Shown here: one piece after another, positions 26,407-39,454 of the stretch
Layout: each line of letters opens with the position of its first letter
Numbering within the stretch: position 1 is the first letter of the stretch
Assembly (NCBI GenBank): GCA_036785325.1
Contig: JAXIVH010000008.1
Location: 8,673,931 to 8,737,930 of the forward strand
Origin: Urophycis tenuis
Taxonomy: Eukaryota > Chordata > Actinopteri > Gadiformes > Phycidae
Direction: 5' to 3'
Length of the DNA stretch: 64,000 nucleotides
Position numbers and translations under genes: made by a program
Notes under the pieces: model-generated
What the model was told of the DNA's origin: nothing
What the model saw: only the letters and a program-made list of their open reading frames with translations
The model's database searches: none

Positions 26407-28034
26407 ATGGGATTTATATCGACGAAGATCTGTGGACTTCTAGCACTTGTCTTTGGTAAGCGTTCCTATCCAGCATCGATTTTTTTGTCTCGATATCTTA
26501 AAACATTTTCCTAAATTAATTCATGTTAAACCTCCAATGTTTAAATGCACGATGTGTTGTTGCGTTGAACACGCAAATCCTGCAAACATGTTGGATTCTG
26601 AAAAAGTCTGCATGCATTCGTCTGCGTCTCAGCATAAAAACCACCGAATATCATGTCTCATATCCTCACCATCGTGTTATTTTTTATGTTGCAAAGTATA
26701 GCCTACATCGCCGGGCACACCCCTATACATGCAATGTGTTACCGAGCATCAATGTTAACCTGCTGCTGGCTCCTGTGTAGCCCATTGAACATGGCGTTCA
26801 AATAAAAATACTACAGTTTTGAACGGCCTGTGGAAATAATTGTTACAACATGAGCTTGCCAGATTCAATATCAAAAATAGCTCTCTTATTTAGGACTGGG
26901 ACTAAATGCGATGCAACGTCCTACTATAATAGCCAAAGGTGGTACACATATTGACCATCATCCTCTGGCACGTTGTGTTAACTACGATAGAGCTAATTTG
27001 TTTAATTACATTGAAATGTGCACGTTGTTCAGGGTTCTCTCGTATGCTGCTGTCTGTGCCTGCTTTGTAGCGTCGCTGTGCATCGTCGTTGTGGCAGCCG
27101 ACACGACCGACGTGAAGTGTGAGAAGATATACAAGGACTTCTCGGACTGTGTCCTGGAATTGGGGGAGAGCATGGACAACTACCAGGAGAACGTGACTAG
27201 TGAGCGTGGAGTTGAAGCGGTGTGCAGGTAGGCCTTCTGGAGAAAAAAGAAGAAGTAAAGAAGAGTGTTTGAGAGAAAGGTCATAATATATAGTCAAATC
27301 CAGGTTATGACTAGTGTTAGCAGGTTTCTATATTTTAAAAGATCAAATATGCCTAGAGGCACTATTGGCCTGTTTCTATAATTCGGTAAGGTATTGCATT
27401 GTATAAGCCAACTGGAAACAACTGAACAGATGTCTGCAGATCTCCAGGGTAGAGAATAGGAAAGAATGCACAGAGCCGCTCAGCTAAATAATGCATGACT
27501 ATGGCTACAGTCAGTAATTACCAAGATTAAAATCATTGTTACTCTGTGCGCTTTCCACCCACAGCACTGTGTAGTCAGTCTACAAAGCTATACACAAGCT
27601 GTGCATTTTTGCATGTATCCTGGCATTGTGCTTTCATCTATGGCGATTAAAGTCTGAGTTGACCCATTTGGACATCATAAGCCACACCAACCTGTGGCAT
27701 TATAATCACAACCGCATGCAGAGTGCATAACAACGACTGTTGGCGCGGTGGTATGTCCGAGTGTCTCTCTGCTCACCCCTTCCTCTTGCGTGTGCCATGC
27801 AGCCACTGGGAGGCCTTCCACACGTGTGCCCTCAACGCTCTGTCAGACTGTCAGGAGGAGGTGGGCCCCATCTGGGAGACCCTCAGGGAGGACTCCCGGA
27901 AGATGCGCTTCCAGGGGAGCCTGTTTGACCTGTGTGCCCGGAGCTCCTCTCCCTGCCCCCGGGCCTCTCTGGCCACTCTACTACCCCTACCCCTGCTGGC
28001 CGGGCTCATTATGTCTGTAGCCACATACGCATGA
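26407..28034 (+). CDS. nrn1: Neuritin (CPG15-type GPI-anchored neurotrophic factor)
   Basis: Neuritin is a small GPI-anchored protein that promotes neurite outgrowth and synapse maturation. Exons 26407-26455, 27071-27227 and 27803-28034 give 145 residues in frame. Exon 1 encodes the signal start MGFISTKICGLLALVF and ends in phase 1. Exon 2 holds KCEKIYKDFSDCVLELGES, the sequon NVT and EAVC. Exon 3 has SHWEAFHTCALNALSDCQEE and GSLFDLC, matching the neuritin WEDFHSC, TALTDC and GSLFELC blocks. Six conserved cysteines are present, then a Ser/Cys-rich site and the hydrophobic tail LLPLPLLAGLIMSVATY for GPI attachment. This is the parental copy: it has its own exon 1 and promoter. Which teleost neuritin paralogue it is (nrn1a, nrn1b or nrn1-like) needs a tree. 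Confidence 0.9.
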
Positions 28035-31000
28035 AGGGGACCCCGCACCCGCCTCTCTCTGCATTTGCAGACCCACATTTCCTTAGATTATATTCTCTCC
28101 CCCTGAGCACTACAAAATCGTCAAGCCAAGGATTTCCGTAAGCAATTTAACAATGTTTGTAAATCAAACACTGCATACAAGTGTGATCAGCACAAGATTG
28201 AGGAGTTAGCAAATATGGTACTGTTATAGTGGTGTCACGGTGTTAAATGACCACGGTAAATGTTAAAGCAAAGCCATAGATGATGTGTCTAACGTTACGT
28301 TCTGTAAGGCTAATTATGTAACCGCTTCAAGAATATCGTTGATGGGAAATGTAATTTGAGCATTAGCTTTGTCAGCAAAGTTGATTTTGTGCTGTTATTT
28401 TGTCATGCGATTATTTAGATAAACTTTTAGTGACTCTTGTTTGATAAATTACAAAAAACTATACAAATAATAATGTTTTGTAAATTATAAAATTAAAAAA
28501 AAATCTTTATACTGTATATGTTGACAAGTTTTGAGCCATCTGTTAAACCAGACACAGATGGAACATGCATAAGACCGCCACGTAATGATATTGCAAGCTG
28601 TTGTGATTTTATGTTTATGTGACAATCAAGTCAGGTGTATGAAACCTAACCATTTGTCCCGCAAATCGTAGCCCCTTCAGGCTAGTTTTGCATGGCTGCT
28701 ATTAAGACACCAAATTAGGCATTGGACACATTGAGCTTCATATTTATCCTGGCTATTAATCTCACTTTTGTACATCCATACTTATTGTTATGTTTTGCAG
28801 AATGGGATTCATAATGTTGAGTTATGATCTGACTGGTGTGACTGAACACATTCAAATGAGGTGGAAATATTGATCATTATTTTCCAAATGAATATTCTTG
28901 TATTCTGTATTGTGTTTAAAAGACATTTAGAACACAACAACAAATAATAATAAGAGCTTATGACTAGTAATAATTATGACCATGAGCATCATACCATCAT
29001 CAATTTTGAGGAGACACTAATGGCTTGCTTATTAAATTACGGATACTTGCCCAAAGATAGCAATCCATGTGATATCATAATTTAGCACTTTTGAATTGTG
29101 TAGTTCTTTATATTTATAGTAATGCAATTACAAGCGCATGACTATTTTCAGATGGAAGTAGATGGATTTTATAGATACATCCGTTTGCACCTCAACGTAA
29201 ATCAAGCTGTATAGATCTATGCATGACATTGGATTGGATCCCGAGTAGAAGCAATATGTTTTAGTTTTTTTTATCCATATCGATTCTCTCCAATATTGGC
29301 ATGGTTTGTAGTGGCTTGTGGTCATTTTCAAGTGGGTAAAAATGGTCAATCCTTGTTTGTGTTGGCTGCAAATGTCAGATTAAAAATACACTGTATTTTT
29401 CTTTGATAAAGCATGAGAAAGAGGTCAGTTATTTTAGCTTCATATGAAAAAAGCATGAACATGATTGCAACCAGGTCTTCAGTGACTCGAAATAGCTCAT
29501 ATTCAAGAGGTTTATCTCAAGAAGTGAATGTGGACATGAAATGCAATACCTATCATTCCTGGAAGTCAATAAAGTCAATAACAAAGCACAGTATTTATAA
29601 AAGCCTGTACCAAGTATTGTATCACAAAGTAATATGTTTGTAACAATAAAACAGAACCTATCTATTGAAAATTGTTTAGATGTGATGAAAATTGCTTTTA
29701 TTGTGATTGTGGTGAAGTGGTATACATAAGCTCTTAAATGGGTAGTTATATTACAAATGAGTCCTAAGACATTTTAAATACATATTTTATGACAAGGTCT
29801 CACTTTAAATGAGGGTGTATTTATGTAACAGTTTTCTCAGAGATCACTTCTTCAGCCTTACACTTCTGTATTTAGCCTTGCCTCTAGCAAAACTTCCATA
29901 ATGAGTGTGTGTGGAGCCTCCATGCAGAAGCTTGTTAGTGCCCTCCCATCTGCTCTCTTCCACCTGACCACTCAACAGACAGGAAATAGATGGGGGGCGC
30001 CATCATAATGCCCCTTTGCGGTTTAAGGCACTCTTCATAGAAGCTCAGTTTTAACAGCTGATGCCAATTATTAACGCACATCCCGACAAAGAATCATCCT
30101 TCCCTTATATTAAGTTGAGCCCAAAACGTTGCGGTAAATGGCAAATGAGAGCAGTGAGTTTGCTAAAAAGTTACAATTCTTTCTTTCTCTCGTTCTCATC
30201 AGGGGACTGATGTGCAGGCTATCTGTGCAGGACAATGTGTGAAACGATGTAGGCCTATCTCACATTTGCACCGGGGTGATTCCTGACAAATAGAGCCACA
30301 CAGCACACAACAGTTTCTCAATTTAATAAATATGATGTGAAAATGACTTCAGGTTGTGCTAAAAAGTTTATGAATTGCTTCAGTAAAGAAGACCACTTTC
30401 GCTGCCCACTACCATCCAGGCTCCAAACGCAATACTCCATCCAGGAATATCAACCAAAACAAGACTTATTACCATTGCTAGGTTCAGATAAAGGCTCAGA
30501 TTGTATGATAGTCTAATATTTGAAATCATAGATGGTTTGGTATCACTCATATTATTCACAGCAACCAGCTATAGCTTTTAGAGAATTATAAAAAAAAAAT
30601 TACTTTAAGGTAATGCAAAGTAAGCATGAACTAAAGTGGTCACACAACACTTTCAAAAACAACACAGCAGGTAGCTGGTAGATAATCCCTTACAGAGGGG
30701 AAACTTTTTAAAATAAAAAGCTACCCAAAGCAGTATAGAAGTAACCTGTCAACTATGAGGCCCAGTTGCCATGTTGTAATTCAATGCAGAAAACAACCTT
30801 CCATCTCACCCTTTATGTGCTAGGAACATTGACGCAAGCAAACAAGACCCCCAGCTGGTTTACACTAGCGTATACATAATACTGTACAAATACACTGGGA
30901 ATTCAAAAACCATATTATCCAATAGCCCATTTTTCGATGCAGTAAATTCAACTTTGGAATATAGGTCACAATCTAAAAATAAATCTTATATAATATGCAA

Positions 31001-31264
31001 CACATCAACCTGCGTCTAAAACCGATTCAACAGTGCATCTTAATTGGCATACAAATGATCCATTTCAGTGTAAAATGGGAGATTACAAATAAATACACCA
31101 ACAACCAGACAAAAAGCAAACATTTGTCTTGCGGGTTTTATCACTGTCAATTCAACAGTCCATTTGCGTCTGTCGCTTGCCCTCCAAGTCCCAAACCCAA
31201 CGGTCCCAACGGTCCCGACGGTCAACTGTCCTGTCCACCGGTGCCCGCAGTTGTGTCATACGAG
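28035..31264. other. Intergenic region between neuritin and sys1
   Basis: About 3.2 kb. The first 400 bp is neuritin 3' flank repeated at 13800-14140 and 19409-19675. The remainder is AT-rich, without simple-repeat arrays and without recognisable exons. The part nearest 31264 should be the sys1 3' UTR (sys1 is on the minus strand). Confidence 0.55.
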
Positions 31265-32244
31265 TCAAAGGTTGGACTTGGGGCCCGTGTTGACGGGGAT
31301 AGCCCGGAGCTCAGTCCGCATGCACAGGTACTCCCCGATCACGGCCATCAAGGCCATGCAGGCCACGTTGACCAGCCACCAGGACAGAGCGGCAGGGAGG
31401 TGGGCGTTGTAGATCCAGCAGCCAATCATGTGGAAGAAGTGGACGGTGACGGTGAAGTCCAGGCACTGCTTCCCTCGGCGGACGAAAAACCACAGGCCGA
31501 AGGCACTGGCGAAATGTTTGGACGGACACAAGTTACGTTAAGCATGCAAGGACGCGGTGTTCAAAATCACACACGTTGAACTTGAAAGATGAAACGCAAC
31601 ATGTCCCAACTTGTAACTTAAAGTTATGAAAAGCGATGCAATATTGAAAAACCCATTGCGGTGAGAAGACCAACACATGAATCGAGCAACCTTAAAGGCC
31701 CTGGCCATGGCCCAGGATGCAGACTCATTTGCACTGCACTGAGAATGTGGTCAGGTGGTCAGAGCCACATCCTGAGCTGCTTTCAATGTGGTTTAGGTTA
31801 TTGGTTGGGCTTTTATTGTGTCCTGCTGGGATGTGATGGAGATGAAAGATTGGGCAGGAATAAAAACCACATTTAAGAACCACTCTAAAGATTATCCAAT
31901 ATCTTACCATGTAAGAGAATTTAAAACAAACGCCATCATTGAAAGTCTGCCTTGTATGGTTGCAAATCCAAGGACCTGCAAGACGAAAGGCACAGTTTTA
32001 GACAGCGCCACTGGCTGAGTTTGTAAATCGGCATGACGTGATATGAAATGTTATTACATATATGGTGTCGCATAGAACTTACTTGATAGCTAAAGATTTG
32101 GTCCAAAGAGCGGTTCATCTGGACAAGGCTGTCCACTCCTGCCATCCACAGTCCCAGGAAGCTGTAGTAGATGCACTGCATCAGTACGATTTGAGAAATG
32201 ATAAGGACCGGGTCCCAGATGTAGCTTCTGAAATTACTGGCCAT
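31265..32244 (-). CDS. sys1: Golgi integral membrane protein SYS1
   Basis: SYS1 is a four-helix Golgi membrane protein that recruits Arl-related protein 1 (ARFRP1) and so supports trans-Golgi trafficking. Coding exons on the minus strand are 32083-32244, 31908-31975 and 31265-31505, giving 156 residues, the length of human SYS1. The start is MASNFRSYIWDPVLIISQIV. The middle exon encodes VLGFATIQGRLSMMAFVLNS. The last exon includes FFVRRGKQCLDFTVTVHFFH, the last helix (LMAVIGEYLCMRTEL) and the C-terminus PKSNL. All junctions are GT-AG and in frame. Untranslated 5' exons probably lie further upstream (minus sense) near 32.3-33.1 kb. Confidence 0.95.
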
Positions 32245-33436
32245 TGCACTGTAAACTCGGGGTCTCGAAACTGATGAAAGACGTGAGAGATTGACTTCAG
32301 AATCTGAAACATAGAGCAGAAAACAGGTCGATTTGTATCAGTTCTTTACACGTTCTGCATAGACACTTGCCTTTCACTGACAGGGGGCAAAAGTAGCAAC
32401 AATAAATTGACGCCTAACTAGCCTGATACAATGCAAATATCTACATACACATCCCAAGAATAAAAAACAGTAAATATGTCAATCTGGAGTCTGTTTTGCC
32501 TGGGAGCGGGCCGTGTAAGCGTTTGGTTGCTACAAAGTGACAGACGGCAGATGAGGAGCATACAGAGACAAAGCGGCACGTCCTGCCGAGTCCAACACAC
32601 GCTGACAACACTTTACCAATCACACAAAAAGACACAAGGCTTCGTGTCCCGCGGTTTGGACAATCTCGACTGAGAGGGAAACCAAATACTACGAACATTG
32701 ATGTATACAATATAATATTAGGTGTTTACGTTTAATTTGAGTGAGGCAACTTCATCGGAGTTCCTTGACAGCGAAACCGTCCTTTGCCCTGAAACAAGAG
32801 GCAATCGTTAAGCAGCGAGTGGGGTAAACGCTTCACCCAAACACCAAAGCACGCCGCAGCTCAGCGTAACATAACTCCTTTTAACTAACAATGACACGTC
32901 CACATATTGTTCAGCTCCCCGTGTCTTGTATACGGAAAACTAAACCAACAAGTAAGCTAGGTCGAAATAATTGAACCGGATAACTAAACTATTGCAGTTA
33001 TTTTCGAAAATAAAGCCCCCCTATAGCTACACGGTATACTTATTAAGACGATAAGGCTTTTACTTTGAAAGATACCCGGATGCTAACCTCAAGCACTAAC
33101 TGTCGTCACAACGTACGTATTCACTGACGTAACAGATACCCCAAAACATTTATAATCATTTATTTAGGCCTAGATATATATTATAACAAACTAAATAATA
33201 ATAACGATCAGAAGTAAAAACTCAATATGATTTAAAATAATAAATACCAATCAACAATTGAGTCTTGATTATTGGTCTGGCAAAAAGCCAGAAAACCCAA
33301 GTCCCCGAAACAGAAATAAAGTTTGGTTGACCACTTGACGAGATAGGCTGAGGGGTTCACGCTACATTGTCTTTCTACTATTGATCAGTCGGCTGCATTT
33401 TCTTTCAGGAAATTGTAGCAGTGAGAGTGAATGCCA

Positions 33437-33469
33437 GACCAGTCATTCGACATAGTTGAATGACTGGTC
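33437..33469. repeat. Small perfect hairpin
   Basis: GACCAGTCATTC (33437-33448) and its exact reverse complement GAATGACTGGTC (33458-33469), with a 9-nt loop. Intergenic, role unknown. Confidence 0.75.
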
Positions 33470-33629
33470 ATCACATCAGGTTTATTGAGGACAAAAGCCT
33501 ACTTTACGACACACAAAAACACGGGGTTCAAAGTTCATATGATAATTGGCCTGCGGTTGTATTCTTCAACACACACCACAGTATGCCTTACGTTTCCTCA
33601 TATAGGCGTACTTATTTTCTCAACGGATC

Positions 33630-33675
33630 ATACAGACGGAAATACTTTAATGATCCCTGAGGGAAATTGCATTCG
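33630..33675. repeat. Fragment of common teleost interspersed repeat
   Basis: ATACTTTAATGATCCCTGAG followed by GGAAATTGCATT resembles the widespread fish repeat end CTTTATTGATCCC...GGGAAATTGC, found at LINE/SINE termini. Only this tail is recognisable. Confidence 0.5.
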
Positions 33676-34719
33676 TTACAATACTCCAGTCGGATGTTAA
33701 AGGGAAAAGAAAAGAAAAGACAGTGTAGAAGTGAAAAACAGTAGTAGGCCTACGTAGACGTGAAAAACAGTTGGCCTATTAGGAAGGATCATAAGGCCTT
33801 CCAGACAGAACATGTGTGTTTGGCCATCAACTCACAATGCGTTTTTTGAAATAAAATTCATCATTAACATTCATCATGTTATGACCTTATGACCCACTGG
33901 CATGAACAAGATAATGTTTATTGAGAGTGTTTGGGGAAGTAAATTATGCTTGTCCATTCTCCTTCCTGGTTTTCGATTGGCTTCTTGAAGAGGATAACAG
34001 CATTCGCGGAGCATTGTAGAATTGAGGACGAAACGATCAAACGCATTTCATCACAGCTGACAACTTTCGCGGAAACATTTTAAACGTGCTTAAACTGCAT
34101 GAACCCACGCATCGGCGCGTCACATTTATTGAAGGAAACCCTCTGATTGGACGGGCAAGACTGACAAGTAAGCGGGCCTATGCTAGACGGTAGAATATTC
34201 TATTTGAGGACGAAACGATAGGGTGGGCTAAAGCAAGTTTTGGGGAAAACAAGGTCTTGATTCCCGTCCCGTTCAAATATCACCCTCGGTTGTGTGAATG
34301 AACACCCTCGATTTTGTGAAGTCATTTCCAGTCCAGTTTGTAGAGAATTGTGCATTCAGTAGTACAATTAACAAACTGCCGTTTGTTATTTGTGTATTGT
34401 GCAACTGACAGAAAGTCTTTGTAGACTTGGGTAGTTCTTAATTTATCTCCCATTTTGTAAGCAGCAAAGGTAAGAAACCTATATTTTCTCATGGGCCCCT
34501 CTTTCTTTGATTTCAGATCATCTCTGTTGTAGGTAATTGTGTTGGCTATGCCTGTTCTAAGTTTTCCTTTGGTAACTAGTTAATACAATACTTTTAAATC
34601 TAGATATAGCAGGGGGAAAGAGGCGTTGGACCTGTGATCTTTACATGTTTGACAGGTTTGCTCAAAGGATGTAATAATATTGTTTATGTCCAACTAAAGG
34701 GTGGTATTCTGTGTCCGCA

Positions 34720-37700
34720 ATGCTGAAAACCCATTCATCAGTGACAGTACTATTGCGAAAGGTCTCATGTGTGCAACCGTTTTTAGGTAAGCCAGGGTCT
34801 TACCCTGTCTTGTCATTGTATCCTAAATCTGTAAAAACATTGGCATTTATTGCATCGTTGCAATAAAAATGATTTTGGGCAAACACAAGGAAAAGTGGCA
34901 ATGGCTAACATTGGTGGGGGCAAAGGTCCGCCCTGACTTGATGCTAGCCCCTAACATGTGACTTTTCTCTGGAGCTGTGCGGTGGAGGAGCAAGTTCTCG
35001 CCTGCTCCTTCGCTAATAGCCCGACCCACCCGGGCTCTCAACGACGAGCGAATCACCATCCAGGGGCGTTTCCTGCCCCCGCACTGGCCCGTTACTGTGC
35101 GTGCGCACCTTGTCAGTGAAGACGGGGACCTGTGGGAAGCCTTCTCCCACTATAACACTGATGGGAATGGTGTTGTCGACTGTAAGTCAGAAGGGTCGTA
35201 GTACTGATTAAGAACAACAGTGTATTTTAACTGTCTGTAACCACATATTATCCAACGAGTGCAAGTCCCAATGAATGGTTTGTGGTCCAATTACTTAATA
35301 TGTACATATTTTTTCCCTGAATGCCTCACAATAGTGACCATGGATCACTCAGTAGGGGGGTCATATGTCGGCTGTGAACCAATGGGACTATTCTGGGCAA
35401 TGCAGCCTGCTCCCTCTGCAAGAGAGGGTTTGAGGTAGGGGGGAGCCTATCTCCACAGTTCAGGTGAAAGATCATTTCAAACATTGACGCCATGTTTACA
35501 TTTAGGCATTTAACGCCAAAACGACATACGAGTGATGCTTAGAGACAAGCAGCTAATCCAAATTGTGCAAATATGTCTGGGCCACAAACATGGTCTAGGC
35601 CTACAACTCACACATGTTTACATGCTGACTGAATTCACTTGAATGCCTAATCTGACGCCACAATTTCAATACCTGCACTCTCTGTGCACCCCGCACAGAC
35701 TGAGAAAGAAGGACGTAGAGACACCTTTCGTAACGCAGCTGTCCTTACTGGCGGGCCACGTGTCTGACAAGCGTCCTATGGAGGACGGTCCTCTGGCCGT
35801 CTCGACTGTCGAGAGGTGGTTCATGGCTCCGCACACAAGGAGGGTCCCGATCCGTCAGAATGGCATTGTGGGAACGCTATTCTTACCTTCTGGTAAGCAG
35901 GGAATAAAGCCCTCAATTTTAATTTCTATTATTTTATATTACACAGTAGACAAATGCACACGCGTTTGTCTTTTGTTCTATTTATTTTCTATTCATTTTT
36001 TTAAATGGAGCACTGTTTATTTCAGATAGATCTCAATAGAGTTACATTATTGATTGGAATCGATTGGTACCCTAAGTAGAATAAAAACGCATCAACTGCT
36101 TGGCTGAAATGAAATTGTCACCATATCAAAGATTGTTCGACAAACTGCAGTTCAGTGACGGGCCGGCTCACTGCCATCCCACCCAGGTCCAGGGCCCTTC
36201 CCTGCTGTCGTGGACCTCTGGGGAATGGGAGGAGGGCTGAACGAGTACCGATCTGCATTGTTTGCGTCTAAAGGCATCGCCAGCTTCGCTCTTGCCTACT
36301 TTGGACACAAAGACATCCCTGGCCCAGTTGATCGTATAAATGTCGGGGATGATTACTTCCGGGTAAAAAAAAACAAAAACAAAACAATAATAATAAAAAC
36401 TTGTTGGTTTGTCACTGCTGTGCAGCTGATGCTGACCGGTTGTTGTTTTACCCTCGGCTCTGTACTGGCAGTCAGCCTACAACCTCCTTCAAGACCGCCC
36501 GGAAGTCTGCGGGGATAGAGTCGGCCTCATTGGGCTCTCTTATGGGGGCTACCTTGTCCTACAAATGGCCACTGAACTTGGTGTCAAAGTAAGAGGATGA
36601 AGGAGAAAGAGGAAGTATACGTATAGGAATATGTGTTGATCAAAATGATGCTGCTGTTTTTTTTCCTCTAAGCCAAAGTGTGTGATCGTTATCAACGGAC
36701 CAGTGGGCAGTCATGGCCATGAACCGGGCAAAAGGTAGAAATAGCTGACATATTTAATCCCATTCTAGGCTGTCATGTCAATCATTGGCATTCACCAGCG
36801 ATAGAAATATTGGAAGATCTAACTCTTGAAATATAAGCATCATACAACTTCCATGCCAATGTTGCCCGATGGCATTAAAATACTAGTCTGGAGCGCTTCA
36901 AGTATATGCATTTATTTCTTATTACCATCTTGTAACGCCACATGATGCTGCTACCTTATGAATTATTTCTGTTTTGCTGATGTTTGGTTGCAGCCCGAGC
37001 ATTGTTGACGAGCATGGCCACTTCGCTCTTAGACGTCAGACCCTGCCTTCTTCCTTTCCCAAAGACAAGAAAGTTAAAGTAATCACTTGACTCCACATGC
37101 TCAGTCTGCCAGACACAGACAGATGAAACAGGCTCAATGACTCAGATCACATTGTTTGTTTTTGCAGTTAGAACTGTTGGAATGCCCTTTATTATACATA
37201 GTGGGTGAAGATGACAAAAGCTGTTGGCCTATAGAGTCAGCAAATGAGGTAAACAAACAACTGAATGTTTTAAGCTTAACACATCCAAATAAGTCTGGAT
37301 TAGTACTTTTTATGAAAAGAAAATCATACTATGATCCACTCATACATTGATTTTCCTCATCCTAGTATTTCTTGGTTGTGCTAACTAACTAATCTCTCGG
37401 AGGATACCTCAAAATGGGAGGACTTTTATTTCCCAATCCTGGAAGTCGCACCTTTAAACCCCCATTGAACCACAGTTATGACTTATTATTCCAATCATAT
37501 TGTATCACTTATTGAGATGGAGGAGATCCTGGGAGCCTCAGGAAAGGCTCACCTGTTCACCCGTTTGTCGTACCCTGGGGCCGGTCATCTGCTGGAGCCC
37601 CCTTACTCCCCTCACTCAAGACATTCCCTCTGGTCTGTCAAACCAACCAAAGGTATGGGATTTTCTCTTTGTTTTGAACTGTACATTTTGCTTCAATCGT

Positions 37701-37933
37701 ACTCCTTGCTGTATTCGTGGTTGCAGTTGAACAAACTGTAGAGCGTCTTCTGTTGTGAGGGTGTCATGGCAAGTTGTAAAGGATGTTTTTGTTTGTTGTT
37801 TTGTTTGCTCTTTTGTATTTACTGTTTTGTAGTCATGGCCACCTGGGGAGGGCAGCCTGTGCCCCATGCAGCTGCCCAGGAAGATTCCTGGAAGAAAATG
37901 TTTGATTTTCTTGACTATAACCTCAGAAGATAA
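34720..37933 (+). CDS. BAAT/type-I acyl-CoA thioesterase with mitochondrial leader
   Basis: This family hydrolyses acyl-CoA to fatty acid plus CoA; one branch (BAAT) conjugates bile acids. Eleven exons: 34720-34786, 34975-35181, 35335-35434, 35699-35892, 36187-36362, 36472-36588, 36673-36734, 36994-37078, 37168-37248, 37517-37652, 37833-37933, joining to 441 residues. Exon 1 (MLKTHSSVTVLLRKVSCVQP) is basic and amphipathic like a mitochondrial leader, and its phase fits exon 2, which has no ATG of its own. The N-terminal domain has GGSYVGCEPMGLFWAMQP. The hydrolase domain has the nucleophile elbow GLSYGG (Ser271), acid GEDD (Asp351/352) and GAGHLLEPPY (His387). Ser rather than Cys as nucleophile argues for thioesterase over amino-acid transferase. 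It ends NLRR with no peroxisomal SKL-type signal. Closest to ACOT1/2-like genes; the fish paralogue name is unclear. Confidence 0.92.
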
Positions 37934-38401
37934 ACAAACCACAGCTTACAGTTCTGTAATACATTAAACAAGAAAGCCAATGAAGATCATAAGTCAGAAA
38001 GATGTTTATTGCCAAGTAGGTTTGCACATACAAGGAATTTGACTTAGTGGTTGGCATGTGACAGTAAACAATAAACAATAACAATAGAGGATAACAATAA
38101 ATAATCAGCACAGCTCAATATGGCAGAGCCTAGTATAATATAAAAAATGAAGTTAAGACATGTATAGTTAATTTCAGACAAAATGAATAACACTTAACAA
38201 CTATGACCAAAAAAAAGTTTAGATTTGATATGCTGATATTCTACTTTTTATATACGACAGCAATAGTAGCATTTCTATGACATTAACTGTATTCATGCAT
38301 AGATTCAAACTGGCAAGTATCTTTTTTCAACATGTCAGTCCACCAACAAAAGAATAGCCTTGTCAAAGGTTTAATAGATGTATTAGATAATCAATGGAGA
38401 T

Positions 38402-39389
38402 TCAAAGTGGTATAAGGTCATGACATGCAGATGTAACCATGGCAATCAGGGAAATGAACTCTTGGAAGTCAATCTTCAGATCTCCATTTTGATCGAGGTC
38501 TTCAAACAGCCTGTCCAGGGTGTTGTTGTCCTCGATTTTCTGTGGAGCAGAAGGAAAGATTGTTTCAAAGTTCTTCGGCAAACACATTTCTTTTTGTGTT
38601 TCTTTGTTATTTAAAGTATCTATCCTTTATATATACATATTTATCCAGCTCCTGTGAATCAACAACTTTTTTAGTAGAGAATTGACCACCATCAATAAGT
38701 GTTCTCCACCCCTGGTATTAACCAGATAAGAAATAAACATGACATTGAAAAGTCAACAATATTGTTGCAATGTTGCAATAATGTGTTTAATTCACACTGT
38801 GTAACACTGTCCTTCATAAAGTTGTACTTTGGATGCAGAGGTGGAAAAAGTACTAAAATATTGTACCCAAGTAAAAGTATCAATATGATTTATGCATGAT
38901 TTATTTATGATTTTCTGTTTACACTCTGTATAAAAAATAAAATAAACAAGTAAAAGTAGAAAATACTTCAATGCTTCCGCGTCGACGCAACGCTGGGGGG
39001 TTGCGGACCCTTTACGGACCATTTACGTCCTTGACGTGCACCTCCCAAAATTCTACACGCGCGTCGAGAGACGCAACCCCAACGCAGAGGCTTTGGCTGT
39101 GATTGGTCCGCGAACTGCATTGGCTGGAGATCACTTTTCCGGTTTCCGCAGCCTTGATAAATGCTTCGACTAATTGGCGACAACCTATACATATAACTTT
39201 TGCCTTTATTTCTGTAAACTTTTTTTAACTCGCTATTAATCCGCATGTAATGAACAATGGTCATTCTGGTCCCTCTACCGGTGTGGCAATGAATTGCATT
39301 TCGAAACGTAAACCCCACGTAAACCCCACGCAGAACCATCACGAGCTCATGACTGCGTCCGAGCAACTGCGTGGCCATTGCGTGATCAC

Positions 39390-39454
<65 letters not shown>

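Larger units (their letters stand above)
32245..34719. other. Shared upstream region of divergent sys1 and acot genes
   Basis: About 2.5 kb containing the sys1 5' UTR/promoter (toward 32.3-33.1 kb) and the promoter of the thioesterase gene (toward 34.0-34.7 kb). It also holds a 12-bp-stem hairpin at 33437-33469 and a fish repeat fragment at about 33630-33675. No additional coding exon is supported. Confidence 0.5.

Noticed and set aside
30995..31579. 194-codon plus-strand frame
   Set aside because: It is antisense to sys1 exon 3, whose identity is certain.
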